64,000 nucleotides of DNA from Neobacillus niacini (GTDB lineage Bacteria; Bacillota; Bacilli; Bacillales; Cytobacillaceae): positions 124,001 to 188,000 of the forward strand of contig NZ_BAWM01000006.1 in NCBI RefSeq assembly GCF_000759675.1, written 5' to 3'. Shown here one piece after another: positions 36,373 to 43,898 of the stretch (its first letter is position 1; the number at the start of each line of letters is the position of its first letter). The notes under the pieces were generated by a model that worked only from the letters and a program-made list of their open reading frames with translations, ran no database searches and was not told the DNA's origin. A program made the position numbers and the translations under genes.

Positions 36373-36453
36373 GTGGAAGGGAAAAATAGTATGGGAACTG
36401 GTGAAAGTGCAGATTCATTAACGAATCGCCAAGGTCATCCTTACGGATAATCA
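36373..36453 (+). pseudogene. 5' remnant of a catalase gene
   Basis: From GTG 36373 (site GGAGGG) the frame encodes 25 residues ending SLTNRQGHPYG and stops at 36448. Bacterial catalases begin with a similar TLTTRQGHPVTDNQN. The bases after CATCC read ACGGATAATCAAAAT, that is TDNQN in the next frame, so about 2 nt (the rest of a Val codon) are missing. Homology ends there. The matching 3' end of a catalase gene appears at about 39960-40145. No start-to-heme region remains. Confidence 0.6.
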
Positions 36454-37059
36454 AAATATTTTCTTTGTATTTGAGCTAGTACAATCATAAAAATACAAGA
36501 CTTTTTATCAATCTTTTCATTGGGTTTATAAAAAATATCATTATTAAAATCTGCATACAAGCTGCTATTCTTATACCCATTTAAGATATCTGCTACATTA
36601 GGGATAGTATCAAGTTGTACTTGATTTCCAATATCCATAAAAAGTTCTTCTACACTTTCAGCCATTAACCAATTATGTTCATCCATAAATTTAAGTATCT
36701 CATCATAGCAATTAATTATTAAAGAAAAGCTAAATTGTTTATCCACTTATCTTCATAAATTAAAAAAGAGTCATTAGTCTTGTTGCATAACTTTGAGAAA
36801 GTTTTGTGTGATGACTTCTTATATCTTTATTTAATTTATTTCAATCAATATTCTTACCAAAGAAAACATCTATAGCTACAGAGTTTAACATGGGTAATTT
36901 TCCAAATTCCTCAAAGGCTATATGTGCACATAAATAGGCTCTTGCATGCTTGCCATTGTTATATAATATCTCTGATTCCTCTAAAAGCTCACAAGCATTC
37001 TCATAAATCTTACTAAAAATTTTTTCAATATCCTCTACCTTTAATTGATTAAAGCTCAT
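36441..37059 (-). pseudogene. Decayed AbiV-family abortive infection gene
   Basis: From ATG 37059 (site GGGAGAGAT) the first 72 codons give an AbiV/HEPN-like start: LEESEILYNNGKHARAYLCAHIAFEEFGK. TGA at 36841-36843 sits where the family has Trp (IDWNKLNK-type), after which NKLNKDIRSHHTKLSQ continues in frame to a TAA. The C-terminal half resumes in another frame from about 36746 (KNSSLYADFNND, then KPNEKI), matching the AbiV C terminus. In total about 200 codons, the normal length. AbiV proteins block phage translation in Lactococcus. This copy is broken by one stop and at least one frameshift. Its last codons run into the catalase remnant. Confidence 0.7.
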
Positions 37060-37191
37060 TATTATCTCTCCCAAAAAATATGCCATTAACAAATATTGTA
37101 TCTATAATTAAAAAGAAAAAAAGGAAAAGCCTATTAGCTCTTCATTTAACTTACTGATTTATTTTGTTTGGCAACTGTAGATTTAAAATAA

Positions 37192-37365
37192 ACGATTTTT
37201 TTGTATCTAGAAAAAGAAGTAAGAACGAATAAACGTGAAACGATTACTCTTACATGTAAAGAGGACCTAATTCGCTTCTATGAAAGCCAAGAATACTACA
37301 ACAACGGTGTATCAAATTCTGAGCATGTAGGGGTCACTTGGTGTAACATGAGTAAAAAAATGTAG
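37192..37365 (+). pseudogene. 3' fragment of a GNAT acetyltransferase gene
   Basis: A 57-codon frame without a start, ending at TAG 37363. It carries ETITLTCKEDLIRFYESQEYYNNGVS and GVTWCNM, the typical end of a GNAT acetyltransferase (acetyl-CoA side FYE motif and the last beta strands). The N-terminal two thirds are absent; the sequence upstream is a stop codon and AT-rich DNA. Confidence 0.65.
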
Positions 37366-37395
37366 TGAAATGATTTATTAGTCTTAAATATGAGG

Positions 37396-37434
37396 ATGTC
37401 TTAAAAATAAAGGTGTTGACACTTTTAAGACAAT
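37396..37434. repeat. Hairpin of unknown role
   Basis: Inverted repeat TGTCTTAAAA/TTTTAAGACA around a 16-nt loop, between two broken acetyltransferase genes. No T run suitable for termination. It may be the end of a lost mobile element. Confidence 0.4.
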
Positions 37435-37460
37435 CCCCTTTGTTTATCTCCGTAGTAAAA

Positions 37461-37781
37461 CTAGTGAATACGGTATTCTATCAATTGTTCTCCAAGTTCT
37501 CTCCGGCCGGTATCTTTAAAACCGAATGTTTGATAAAACCGCAAGGCATTTGTATTTGATTCCTTTACTCCCGAGTTGATGGTTTGGCTGCAATTAGGGA
37601 GAGTTGCTAAAAAGTAGATGGCTTGAGTCAGAGCCATCTTGCCATAGTCCTTACCTTACTGTGTTTAATCTATCATGAAACGGATAATCCACTACGTTCT
37701 ATCCTCCGGTTCCTTCCCTTACAAAAGAAATCCTATCAAATTCTAGTAAACACATATAGGTACAAATAATGGCTCGAATTT
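37461..37781 (-). pseudogene. GNAT acetyltransferase gene with five in-frame stops
   Basis: One uninterrupted 107-codon frame reads as a diamine-acetyltransferase-like GNAT protein: NLIGFLL, GKEPEDRT, WIIRFMID, the acetyl-CoA loop GKDYGKMAL, and SNTNALRFYQTFGFKDTGR. Stops lie at 37743-45 (TAG), 37719-21 (TAA), 37692-94 (TAG), 37665-67 (TAA) and 37656-58 (TAA). All are at positions where Gln, Tyr or Lys would be normal. No frameshift is needed. The 5' end is not found. Confidence 0.7.
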
Positions 37782-37814
37782 TTATCAGAACGATTTTATT
37801 TGGGCGAATAGCCG

Positions 37815-37857
37815 TTGACGTGACAGTTGCTTTGTTATATGGTTAACTACATAAGTA
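37815..37857 (+). promoter_or_regulatory. Possible promoter and operator of the GntR/ABC cassette
   Basis: TTGACG (37815-37820) and TATATG (37836-37841) have a short 15-nt spacer. A dyad GTTA-N10-TAAC at 37842-37859 overlaps the start region and could be the GntR binding site. Both are tentative. Confidence 0.35.
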
Positions 37858-37882
37858 ACTAACCGATGTGGTGGTGTGTATT

Positions 37883-38254
37883 ATGGCTTTCACGATGGAC
37901 GACAGTCGCCCGATTTTTGTGCAAATTGCTGAGAATATCGAAGACGATATTATCGAAGGCCGGTTGCCGGAGGAATCGCAAGTGCCGTCAACGACTCAAT
38001 TTGCATCGTTTTTTCAAATAAATCCGGCAACGGCGGCCAAGGGCGTTAATTTGCTGGTGGACGAGAACATTTTGTATAAAAAGCGGGGGATCGGCATGTT
38101 TGTGGCAACAGGTGCAAAAGCAAGGCTGATGGAGAAGCGAAAGGAGAGTTTCTATGAACAGTATGTCGTAGCGATGATTCGCGAGGCGGAAAAGCTTGGC
38201 ATTTCGAAAGGACAATTGACGGATATGATCCGGAGAGGGGAAGGAACGAAATGA
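37883..38254 (+). CDS. GntR-family transcriptional regulator, YtrA type
   Basis: A 123-residue regulator. The N-terminal winged helix (PIFVQIAENIEDDIIEGRLPEESQVPSTTQFASFFQINPATAAKGVN) is followed by a short helical dimer part, as in the YtrA subfamily, which lacks a large ligand domain. YtrA regulators sit in front of and repress the ABC transporter genes they precede. That is the case here: the stop overlaps the ATPase start. ATG 37883 is used with GTGGTGG upstream. GC content and codon use are clearly higher than in the neighbours. Confidence 0.85.
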   Translation: MAFTMDDSRPIFVQIAENIEDDIIEGRLPEESQVPSTTQFASFFQINPATAAKGVNLLVDENILYKKRGIGMFVATGAKARLMEKRKESFYEQYVVAMIREAEKLGISKGQLTDMIRRGEGTK

Positions 38255-39147
38255 TGAACATTGTTGAAGTCCAAGGGCTGACCAAAACATATGGTGGTGT
38301 CAATGCGGTAGACGATGTCAGCTTTAGGATGGAATCAGGCAAAATTTACGGATTGCTGGGCCGAAACGGCGCAGGCAAAACAACAATCATGCACATGCTG
38401 ACGGCGCAGATGTTTCCGACAAGTGGGAAGGTGAGCGTGTTCGGAGAGGCTCCTTATGAGAACAATCGCGTATTGAGCTAGGTTTGTTTTATTAAAGAAA
38501 GCCAGAAGTATCCCGACCATTTTCGAGTGATCGACGTGCTGGAGTTGTGTCCGGTAATTTTTCCGAATTGGGACCAGCGATTTGCCGATCAATTGCTGAA
38601 TGATTTCCATCTGCCGTTGAAACGGGCGATAAAGAAGCTGTCGCGGGGTATGCTCTCGTCCGTCGGCGTCATTATCGGTTTGGCGAGCCGCGCGCCGCTG
38701 ACGATGTTTGACGAGCCTTACCTGGGGCTGGACGCTGTAGCGAGGGAGTTGTTCTATGATCGGCTGATCGAGGATTACGCGGAGCACCCGCGGACGATCG
38801 TTTTGTCCACACATTTAATCGACGAGGTAAGCAGGATTTTGGAGCATGTGATCGTCATCGATAGCGGGAAGCTTATTCTTAATGAGGATGGGGATGCCAT
38901 TCGCGGGCAGGCCTATTGCGCCGTAGGTCAGGCGGAGAAAGTGGAGGCCTTTATTTCCGGGCAGGAGACAATCGACCGTAAACCATTCGGTGGCCTATTG
39001 TCGGCTACGGTGCTTGGCAGGCTGGATCCAGAAAGAAGGAAGAAGGCCGAATTACTAGGGCTTGAGCTTACCCCGGTATCACTTCAACAGTTGATTGTTC
39101 ATTTGACCAAACAAAAATCTGATCGCAGGGCGGTGGATTTCCGATGA
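38251..39147 (+). pseudogene. ABC transporter ATPase with internal amber codon
   Basis: Read through codon 77 (TAG at 38479-38481), the frame gives a 298-residue ATPase. It has Walker A LLGRNGAGKTT, signature LSRGMLSS, Walker B LTMFDEPYLGLD and switch STHLIDE. The amber stands where a Gln codon (CAG) would fit. As it is, the product would end before the signature, giving a non-functional 76-residue piece, and the downstream part has no ribosome site. The start ATGATG overlaps the GntR stop. It is probably an inactivated YtrB-like exporter subunit, or a sequencing error. Confidence 0.75.
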
Positions 39148-39830
39148 ATCGAATTGCAACCGTAATGAAAATTCATGCCAAGGATAGAATGATGTGGTTG
39201 ATTGCTCCATGGTGTTTTGCATTGCTTCCTGCTTTTTTAGTCAACTTCTTGATTGGATGGATCGTCCAGCCGGAAAACGGGTTATTTACCGGCGGTTTGG
39301 CTTCCATCTTCATTTTGATGATGATTGTCGGCATCGCTACGCTGACGAAAAGTTTTCCTTTTGCGCTTGGCCTGAGCATCCGGAGAACGGACTTTTTTCT
39401 TGGGACTCTCATGATGGTCACCGTTGTTTGCTTGGGTATTTCCGTCGTGCTTTTGGCGCTTTCAGTCGTGGAGGGCGATTGGGGCTGGGGAGTCGGGCTG
39501 CATTTTTTCAACCTGCCTTATTTGAGTGATGGGTCCCTGGCGGAACGGTGGTGGACCTTGTTCGCGACAGCGTTCCATATGACCTTCCTTGGCTTCGCCA
39601 TTGTCGCCGTATACCGGCGTTTTGGGAGGATGGGTATGTTCGTCTTGTTTCCGATTATTTTGGTTGCGGGGTCCGTGCTTTCGTTCTTGTGCACGTATTT
39701 CGGCTGGTGGACGGACATTTTCAATTGGCTAAGCGGACATTCCGCCGCTCAATTAGCTTCGTTGTTGTTTGTTGGCGCGGTCATCTTTGTCCTGCTGTCA
39801 TTTTTCATGATTCGCAAAGCAACCGTTTAG
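39144..39830 (+). CDS. ABC transporter permease subunit (Ytr-like)
   Basis: A 228-residue protein with six hydrophobic segments (about 18-38, 50-68, 88-112, 140-160, 170-190, 205-225), which fits the membrane partner of the upstream ATPase. Its ATG overlaps the ATPase stop (ATGA). No motif identifies the cargo; Ytr-type transporters respond to cell-wall antibiotics in B. subtilis (family knowledge). High GC as in the rest of the cassette. It may no longer work because the ATPase gene is interrupted. Confidence 0.75.
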   Translation: MNRIATVMKIHAKDRMMWLIAPWCFALLPAFLVNFLIGWIVQPENGLFTGGLASIFILMMIVGIATLTKSFPFALGLSIRRTDFFLGTLMMVTVVCLGISVVLLALSVVEGDWGWGVGLHFFNLPYLSDGSLAERWWTLFATAFHMTFLGFAIVAVYRRFGRMGMFVLFPIILVAGSVLSFLCTYFGWWTDIFNWLSGHSAAQLASLLFVGAVIFVLLSFFMIRKATV

Positions 39831-39847
39831 CCGGTAACACGCCGTAT

Positions 39848-39880
39848 GGCCGTCCGATCATTTGTCGGGCGGCCTTCGCC
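39848..39880 (+). terminator. Terminator-like hairpin after the GntR/ABC cassette
   Basis: Strong stem GGCCGTCCGA/TCGGGCGGCC (one G-U pair) followed by TTCGCCGTATTTAT, a weak T run. Confidence 0.6.
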
Positions 39881-39959
39881 GTATTTATACAGAGCCGTCC
39901 GGATGAAAATACCGGGCAAAACACCCCTCACTTGCCGAATACGGATCACGATGTGCAGA

Positions 39960-40145
39960 GCCGAAATCCAGAATAAAATGATTGAGTATTTTACGAATGC
40001 TGACGATGATTATGGAAAACGAGTCCAAGATGGAGTAGCGATAGCAATGGAAATGAGGAAGGATAAAACACATACAAGCACGGCGGAAGCAGATGAGGCG
40101 ACAGATAAGGCAAATCGAATGGGACATGAAGCAGATCCATATTAA
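39960..40145 (+). pseudogene. 3' remnant of a catalase gene
   Basis: The end of an open frame encodes AEIQNKMIEYFTNADDDYGKRV and then a charged tail ending MGHEADPY. Catalases of this type end with a similar E-I-Q-x-(K/R)-x-(I/V)-x-x-F-x-x-A-D-x-x-Y-G-x-R-V block. The upstream part of the frame (from 39846) is GC-rich, Arg-rich and does not resemble catalase, so homology starts near 39960. Together with the 5' remnant at 36373 it suggests one catalase gene whose interior was replaced. Confidence 0.6.
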
Positions 40146-40151
40146 TAGTAG

Positions 40152-40190
40152 AATGGCTGAACTTGTTTTAAGTTCGGCCATTATTCGTTT
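40152..40190 (+). terminator. Terminator of the former catalase gene
   Basis: The stem ATGGCTGAACTT/AAGTTCGGCCAT is followed by TATTCGTTT. Confidence 0.7.
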
Positions 40191-40292
40191 AATTATGATA
40201 ATTAGGTATTGAATGTTGTGATAGAAGGAATTTATCAAGTTGTGGCGAAATTTGTATATAATAAAACATTTTTAACTGGAGGTAGTTTTTTT

Positions 40293-40658
40293 ATGTATCG
40301 TTTTAAAGCGATTGATCACATTCAACTAGCTGCTCCAAAAGGTTGTGAAGATACTGCAAGGAAGTTTTTTATAGATATTCTAGGATTTGAGGAAATAGAA
40401 AAACCAGAGGAATTGAAAAAGCGCGGCGGTGTTTGGTTTCGAAGTGGCAGGACGCAAGTACATATTGGCGTTGAGGAACCTTTTACGCCAGCGAAAAAAG
40501 CACATCCTGCCTTTGAAATAGAAAATATTGATGCGTTGAAAAAACATTTACTAGCAAACGGGGTAGAAGTAATTGAAGACAATAACCTTCCGGGAGCCAA
40601 TCGTTTCTATACAACTGATCCCTTTGGTAACCGTATTGAATTATTAGAGTGGATCTAA
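40293..40658 (+). CDS. VOC-superfamily (glyoxalase-like) protein
   Basis: A 121-residue vicinal-oxygen-chelate protein. It has IDHIQLAAPKGCEDTARKFF at the N terminus with a metal-type His, VHIGVEE in the middle and a C-terminal TTDPFGNRIELLEW with the metal Glu. Substrate not predictable; family members include glyoxalases, dioxygenases and resistance proteins. ATG 40293 follows GGAGGTAG. The TPR gene starts 27 nt after its stop, so the two are probably cotranscribed. Confidence 0.85.
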   Translation: MYRFKAIDHIQLAAPKGCEDTARKFFIDILGFEEIEKPEELKKRGGVWFRSGRTQVHIGVEEPFTPAKKAHPAFEIENIDALKKHLLANGVEVIEDNNLPGANRFYTTDPFGNRIELLEWI

Positions 40659-40685
40659 TCTTTCGAAGAGGGGGAAGTGAGGATA

Positions 40686-41714
40686 ATGAGTCTAAGAGAA
40701 AAAACAATTGAAGAATTAGAAGAGATAGAAGAAGAACTGAATGAGCAGGAAGAGGAACATGGGTATTCTAATTATTCAATGAAAATTGAATTGTACAAGG
40801 AAATGTACCGAAAACTCTCCCAGCTTGTCCGGCAAAACAATGAGGATTATCAAAGTTCGCTTGATTATGTAAAAAGGAAATTAATTTACTGTCTTATCCA
40901 CTATGGAACGTATTTGAAAACGGAATACCAAAAGGATGATTATTTGGCAAGGAGCTGCCTAGAGGAATCGTTAAAATATGATAAAAGAAATCCGTTGGCG
41001 TCCTATCGACTAGGTTTCTTGTCTTATAAATTTAATGAATATACAAAAGCGATTCAGTATTTCCAAAATGCATTAGACAATGAACAATACCATAAACAGC
41101 ATCTCTATCAATTAAATGAACAGCAGCAGTTGAATGCCCATCTTTATTTATCCAATTGTGCTTTGCATATTGCAAAAGAAACGTATGAAAAAATTAATCA
41201 ATTACCTCTCGCTAAGACGCAAGAAATTCCGAAACAAGAGTTATCTCCATTGTTTAGCAGTTTAATAGAAAATGAACAATATTTACTGCGTCATGCGTTT
41301 TACAAGGTCAATAAAGCGGGAACCACTACTTGTTCTAAAGCGGAGTGTGAGAAGTTAATTTCAAATCCACCGCGTGATACCTTTCTTCTTTATTTTAGTG
41401 ATCGTACAATCATTGCTGTTTTTAACGGGGAGGAAGCTTTGCTAACCCAGGACCAAGGATATATGCTGAGTTATTTTCTTTTAAATAGTTCAGAAGCAGT
41501 GCCAGCCACAAGACATGATTTCTCAGTCGTGGATACCATCATTCCTAACACGTATACCACAAATGTCAGCAGATTACGTCGGAAATTAACTGAACAAGGA
41601 TTTCCACCAATGATTCAAACGAAAAGATATGATAATGAAACAGGCTACTACTGTAATGGAACCTATCCATTTTATATCATGTATCGATCAGACGAAGAAA
41701 TCGAATATCGTTAA
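40686..41714 (+). CDS. TPR-containing protein with C-terminal winged-helix-like domain
   Basis: A 342-residue protein. Residues 1-25 form an acidic coiled coil. About 45-170 are TPR-like helices (LASYRLGFLSYKFNEYTKAIQYFQNAL). The C-terminal 110 residues look like an OmpR/PhoB-type winged helix: LLTQDQGYMLSYFLLNSSEAVP, then TTNVSRLRRKLTEQGFPPMIQTKRYDNETGYYCN, which is the recognition helix and wing pattern. It may be a regulator that senses through its TPR part, but I recognise no named family. The start could be GTG 40677 or ATG 40686. Confidence 0.65.
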   Translation: MSLREKTIEELEEIEEELNEQEEEHGYSNYSMKIELYKEMYRKLSQLVRQNNEDYQSSLDYVKRKLIYCLIHYGTYLKTEYQKDDYLARSCLEESLKYDKRNPLASYRLGFLSYKFNEYTKAIQYFQNALDNEQYHKQHLYQLNEQQQLNAHLYLSNCALHIAKETYEKINQLPLAKTQEIPKQELSPLFSSLIENEQYLLRHAFYKVNKAGTTTCSKAECEKLISNPPRDTFLLYFSDRTIIAVFNGEEALLTQDQGYMLSYFLLNSSEAVPATRHDFSVVDTIIPNTYTTNVSRLRRKLTEQGFPPMIQTKRYDNETGYYCNGTYPFYIMYRSDEEIEYR

Positions 41715-41744
41715 AAGGCGGTGACAGGAGGTCATCGCCTTTTT
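41712..41744 (+). terminator. Terminator after the TPR gene
   Basis: The stem AAAAGGCGGTGAC/GTCATCGCCTTTT is followed by AGG. Confidence 0.8.
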
Positions 41745-41809
41745 AGGTTATAGAAGTATGTAGCATAGACAGAGAATAATCTCGGGAATTTTATATCAGT
41801 CCATACATA

Positions 41810-41915
41810 TGAGCTTGGAGTGCCCGAAAACGATTTGGAATCATGAATAGGTCAATGCAGAGGAGATGGAGTGACCGAAAAGATATGAAATCACAGTTAC
41901 GGTCAATTCAAAAAA
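41810..41915. repeat. Two-unit tandem repeat with 52-bp period
   Basis: Units starting GAGCTTGGAGTGCCCGAAAA and GAGATGGAGTGACCGAAAAG are spaced about 52 bp. The rest of 41745-42102 holds no ORF, only a hairpin-prone stretch near 41925-41990 (AGGGAATCAAAA...GATTCC). Arrays of the same period lie near 51.15, 52.42 and 59.72 kb. Confidence 0.65.
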
Positions 41916-42102
41916 AGGCTTTTAATTCCCTTTTTCTCAGAAAAAGAATCAGCGAGGGAATCAAAAATGGTCTTTGATTCCGGTTAGTCCAAAATAACTA
42001 ACCAAAGAACACAAAAATTAATTTTGAATATTCATATGTGAATTGAATATTAGTTATAATAGGTATTTTATCTTGAAGACCTTCAAAAATGGAGGGGATC
42101 CT

Positions 42103-42570
42103 TTGAAAATTGAATACCAGCATACCTTTGGTTTGCCAAGAAAAATTGTCTGGAAGTACATCAAAGATGAAAAGGTTCTTGGAAATGCGATTCCGAGCTG
42201 CAGGTCATTTGTCCAAAGCTCAAGCGGATTATATCATGCTGAGATGGAGGTTACCATTGGACCACTTAAGGATGTTTTTGCACTCGAGGTCAAGCTGGTA
42301 AAAGAAAAAATGCCTTCTTATTATCATTTGATTCTGAAAGGAAAAGGTAATTTAGGGGAAATCAGTGGCAAAGCGGATTTATTCTTGAATGACCAACAAG
42401 GAAACACCAAGCTCAACATCCAGGCTGAGGCGAATGTCACTGGCGTCCTGTCAGGGGCTGCAGAGCGCGTCTTAAATGGAGGGGCAAACAAGGGAATAAA
42501 GAAATTTTTCATTAGTCTAGAAAGTGAAATAAAGAAAAACCTTTATCTTTTAAGAAAAGGTCGAAAGTGA
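42103..42570 (+). CDS. CoxG/SRPBCC-family protein
   Basis: A 155-residue protein of the SRPBCC fold resembling the CoxG family (carbon monoxide dehydrogenase subunit G). Visible patterns are FGLPRKIVWKYIKDEKVLGNAIPSC at the start, AEMEVTIGPLKDVF, and the end VTGVLSGAAERVLNGGANKGIKKFF. Members bind lipids or hydrophobic ligands; no CO dehydrogenase genes are here. The start is TTG 42103 behind GGAGGGG; the longer frame from 42043 lacks a site. Confidence 0.8.
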   Translation: MKIEYQHTFGLPRKIVWKYIKDEKVLGNAIPSCRSFVQSSSGLYHAEMEVTIGPLKDVFALEVKLVKEKMPSYYHLILKGKGNLGEISGKADLFLNDQQGNTKLNIQAEANVTGVLSGAAERVLNGGANKGIKKFFISLESEIKKNLYLLRKGRK

Positions 42571-42604
42571 GAAAGAGCAACGTCATTGAACGTTGCTCTT
42601 TTCA
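42571..42604. terminator. Bidirectional terminator
   Basis: The stem AAAGAGCAACGT/ACGTTGCTCTTT lies between convergent CoxG-like and TerB-like genes. Confidence 0.85.
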
Positions 42605-42611
42605 TTCCTAT

Positions 42612-42995
42612 CTATTCATGCTCAGGATAATTGGCTAATTCTTTTATTCCTACTATCCAATCCTTGAAATTAGCGTATTTATTGGAGTCGAAACCAAAGT
42701 GCTCCCTAATTATACGGATCGACTTTTGTTCATTTTCGTGAACAATACCGTCTGAATAGACCAAGCGAAGGATTTCTGTTAAGACAATATGTTTGGAGCG
42801 TTCTTCTTTAAATACCTTTAGGATATCTTCTAACGTTGCACCTTTGGATGAATAATCCTCAAGATCCATTTCTTTTTGATATTTTACAATAACAGGATTT
42901 TCAAATACCGAATAATTTCCATCAATGGTTGCGATTAAGTAGGCTAACTCAAGAAAGGCTTCTTTCTCCTCTTGTTGAAGCTCTGTCAAAAACAT
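42612..42995 (-). CDS. TerB-like acidic protein
   Basis: A 127-residue helical protein with the tellurite-resistance TerB-like pattern. EKEAFLELAYLIATIDGNYSVFE and ILRLVYSDGIVHENEQKSI are two EF-hand-like acidic turns (DGNYS, DGIVHENE) in helical pairs. TerB proteins bind metals at the membrane side in other bacteria; function here unknown. ATG 42995 is chosen with AAGGAG upstream. Confidence 0.7.
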   Translation of the reverse strand: MFLTELQQEEKEAFLELAYLIATIDGNYSVFENPVIVKYQKEMDLEDYSSKGATLEDILKVFKEERSKHIVLTEILRLVYSDGIVHENEQKSIRIIREHFGFDSNKYANFKDWIVGIKELANYPEHE

Positions 42996-43141
42996 TATTT
43001 GTAGCTCCTTTTTCAATAAAAAATGTAAATATGTTATTAGACATCTTACCAAGTTTAAATACCTTTTGTCTATTATTTGATTGGTTGAAAAAGGAAAATT
43101 CCTGTCTAAAAGCGAATAGGATATATATTGGGTATAAAAAG

Positions 43142-43339
43142 GTGGTGGGAAAGGTTGTGGTTTTATTTCTCTTTTTGTTTGTTACACCGCTGCTTGGTAT
43201 GTTGTGGTTTATTAATCTTGTTTTTTTTATAAAAAACATAAAGGAAACTAAAAGTACTCATAATCAGACCGTATTGGGTTCAGTACTAACCTTCTTTTTT
43301 ATTTTCTCGTTTATGTATTTTTTGGGTAGTCTTCATTAA
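43142..43339 (+). CDS. Small two-helix membrane protein, unknown
   Basis: About 65 residues with two hydrophobic segments (VVVLFLFLFVTPLLGMLWFINLVFF and VLGSVLTFFFIFSFMYFLG) separated by a charged turn (KNIKETKSTHN). The start is unsure: GTG 43142, 43145 or 43157 are possible and none has an ideal site. No family recognised. It ends 38 nt before a VOC gene. Confidence 0.5.
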   Translation: MVGKVVVLFLFLFVTPLLGMLWFINLVFFIKNIKETKSTHNQTVLGSVLTFFFIFSFMYFLGSLH

Positions 43340-43377
43340 TATTTAAGATGTAAACATTAGGAATAGGGGGAATTAGG

Positions 43378-43791
43378 ATGGTCGAAAGATTAATTAGGAT
43401 TGGTACAACTTATTTACCTGTTAGTGATGTAGATCTTTCTTCTGAATGGTATGTAAACAAATTAGGAGCAATTTTAAACTATAAAGATGAAGACAAAGCC
43501 ATACTTAATTTTGCCAATCAAAGTGTCTTTTTAGTAAAGGCAAAGGAATATCAAAGCGCCAATTTCTTTAATTCATACGGTGAAGAGTGCTTTTCAATCA
43601 CATTTGAAGTGAATGGATTCAATGCTCTTGAAGCGGTTCATCGAGAATTTAAGGAGAAGAAAATTAGAGTTGGAGAAATTGAAAACAGAGGACACAGCGG
43701 TAGAAACTTTGTATTCTATGATCTGGATGGTAATAAATTTGATGTTTGGAGTGAATTAAGTCCAATTTATAAAGATAAGTTTCTTTCTTAG
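43378..43791 (+). CDS. VOC-superfamily protein
   Basis: A 137-residue glyoxalase-fold protein: IRIGTTYLPVSDVDLSSEWYVNKLG, then FEVNG, and NFVFYDLDGNKFDVWSE at the end, where the metal site residue is Asp/Trp-Glu rather than the plain EFH form. The first expected metal His is missing (TTYLPV), so metal binding is doubtful. ATG 43378 follows GGGGG. Function unknown. Confidence 0.8.
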   Translation: MVERLIRIGTTYLPVSDVDLSSEWYVNKLGAILNYKDEDKAILNFANQSVFLVKAKEYQSANFFNSYGEECFSITFEVNGFNALEAVHREFKEKKIRVGEIENRGHSGRNFVFYDLDGNKFDVWSELSPIYKDKFLS

Positions 43792-43808
43792 TATGGGGGA
43801 AAATGTAA

Positions 43809-43898
43809 ATGATCAAATTAGTAAATGAAGAGGATATTGTCATTGCACACCGATTGATTTTTTTGAAAAAGAAACTAGAGTGGAGTGCAAAACGATGA
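43809..43898 (+). CDS. Very small ORF, possible leader or GNAT remnant
   Basis: A 29-residue frame beginning MIKLVNEEDIVIAHRLIF, which resembles the first strand and helix of GNAT acetyltransferases. The site TGGGGGAAA is close. Its TGA overlaps the next start (CGATGA), so it may couple translation, or be the stump of a lost gene. Confidence 0.35.
   Translation: MIKLVNEEDIVIAHRLIFLKKKLEWSAKR

Noticed and set aside
38335-38814. 159-codon antisense frame in the ABC ATPase
   Set aside because: Gln/Arg-rich product with no motif, opposite Walker A and B motifs. It is favoured only by the high GC of the cassette.
39846-39959. N-terminal part of the frame that ends in catalase-like sequence
   Set aside because: It overlaps the cassette terminator hairpin and is Arg-rich and GC-rich. 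Only the part from about 39960 resembles catalase, so a fused 99-residue gene is not credible.
41714-41745. GGTGACAGG as a fifth 13-mer repeat copy
   Set aside because: Only 9 of 13 bases match, and the sequence is fully explained as a terminator stem.
43378-43791. Assignment of this VOC protein as glyoxalase I or another named resistance protein
   Set aside because: The first metal-binding His is missing and no specific family signature is present.
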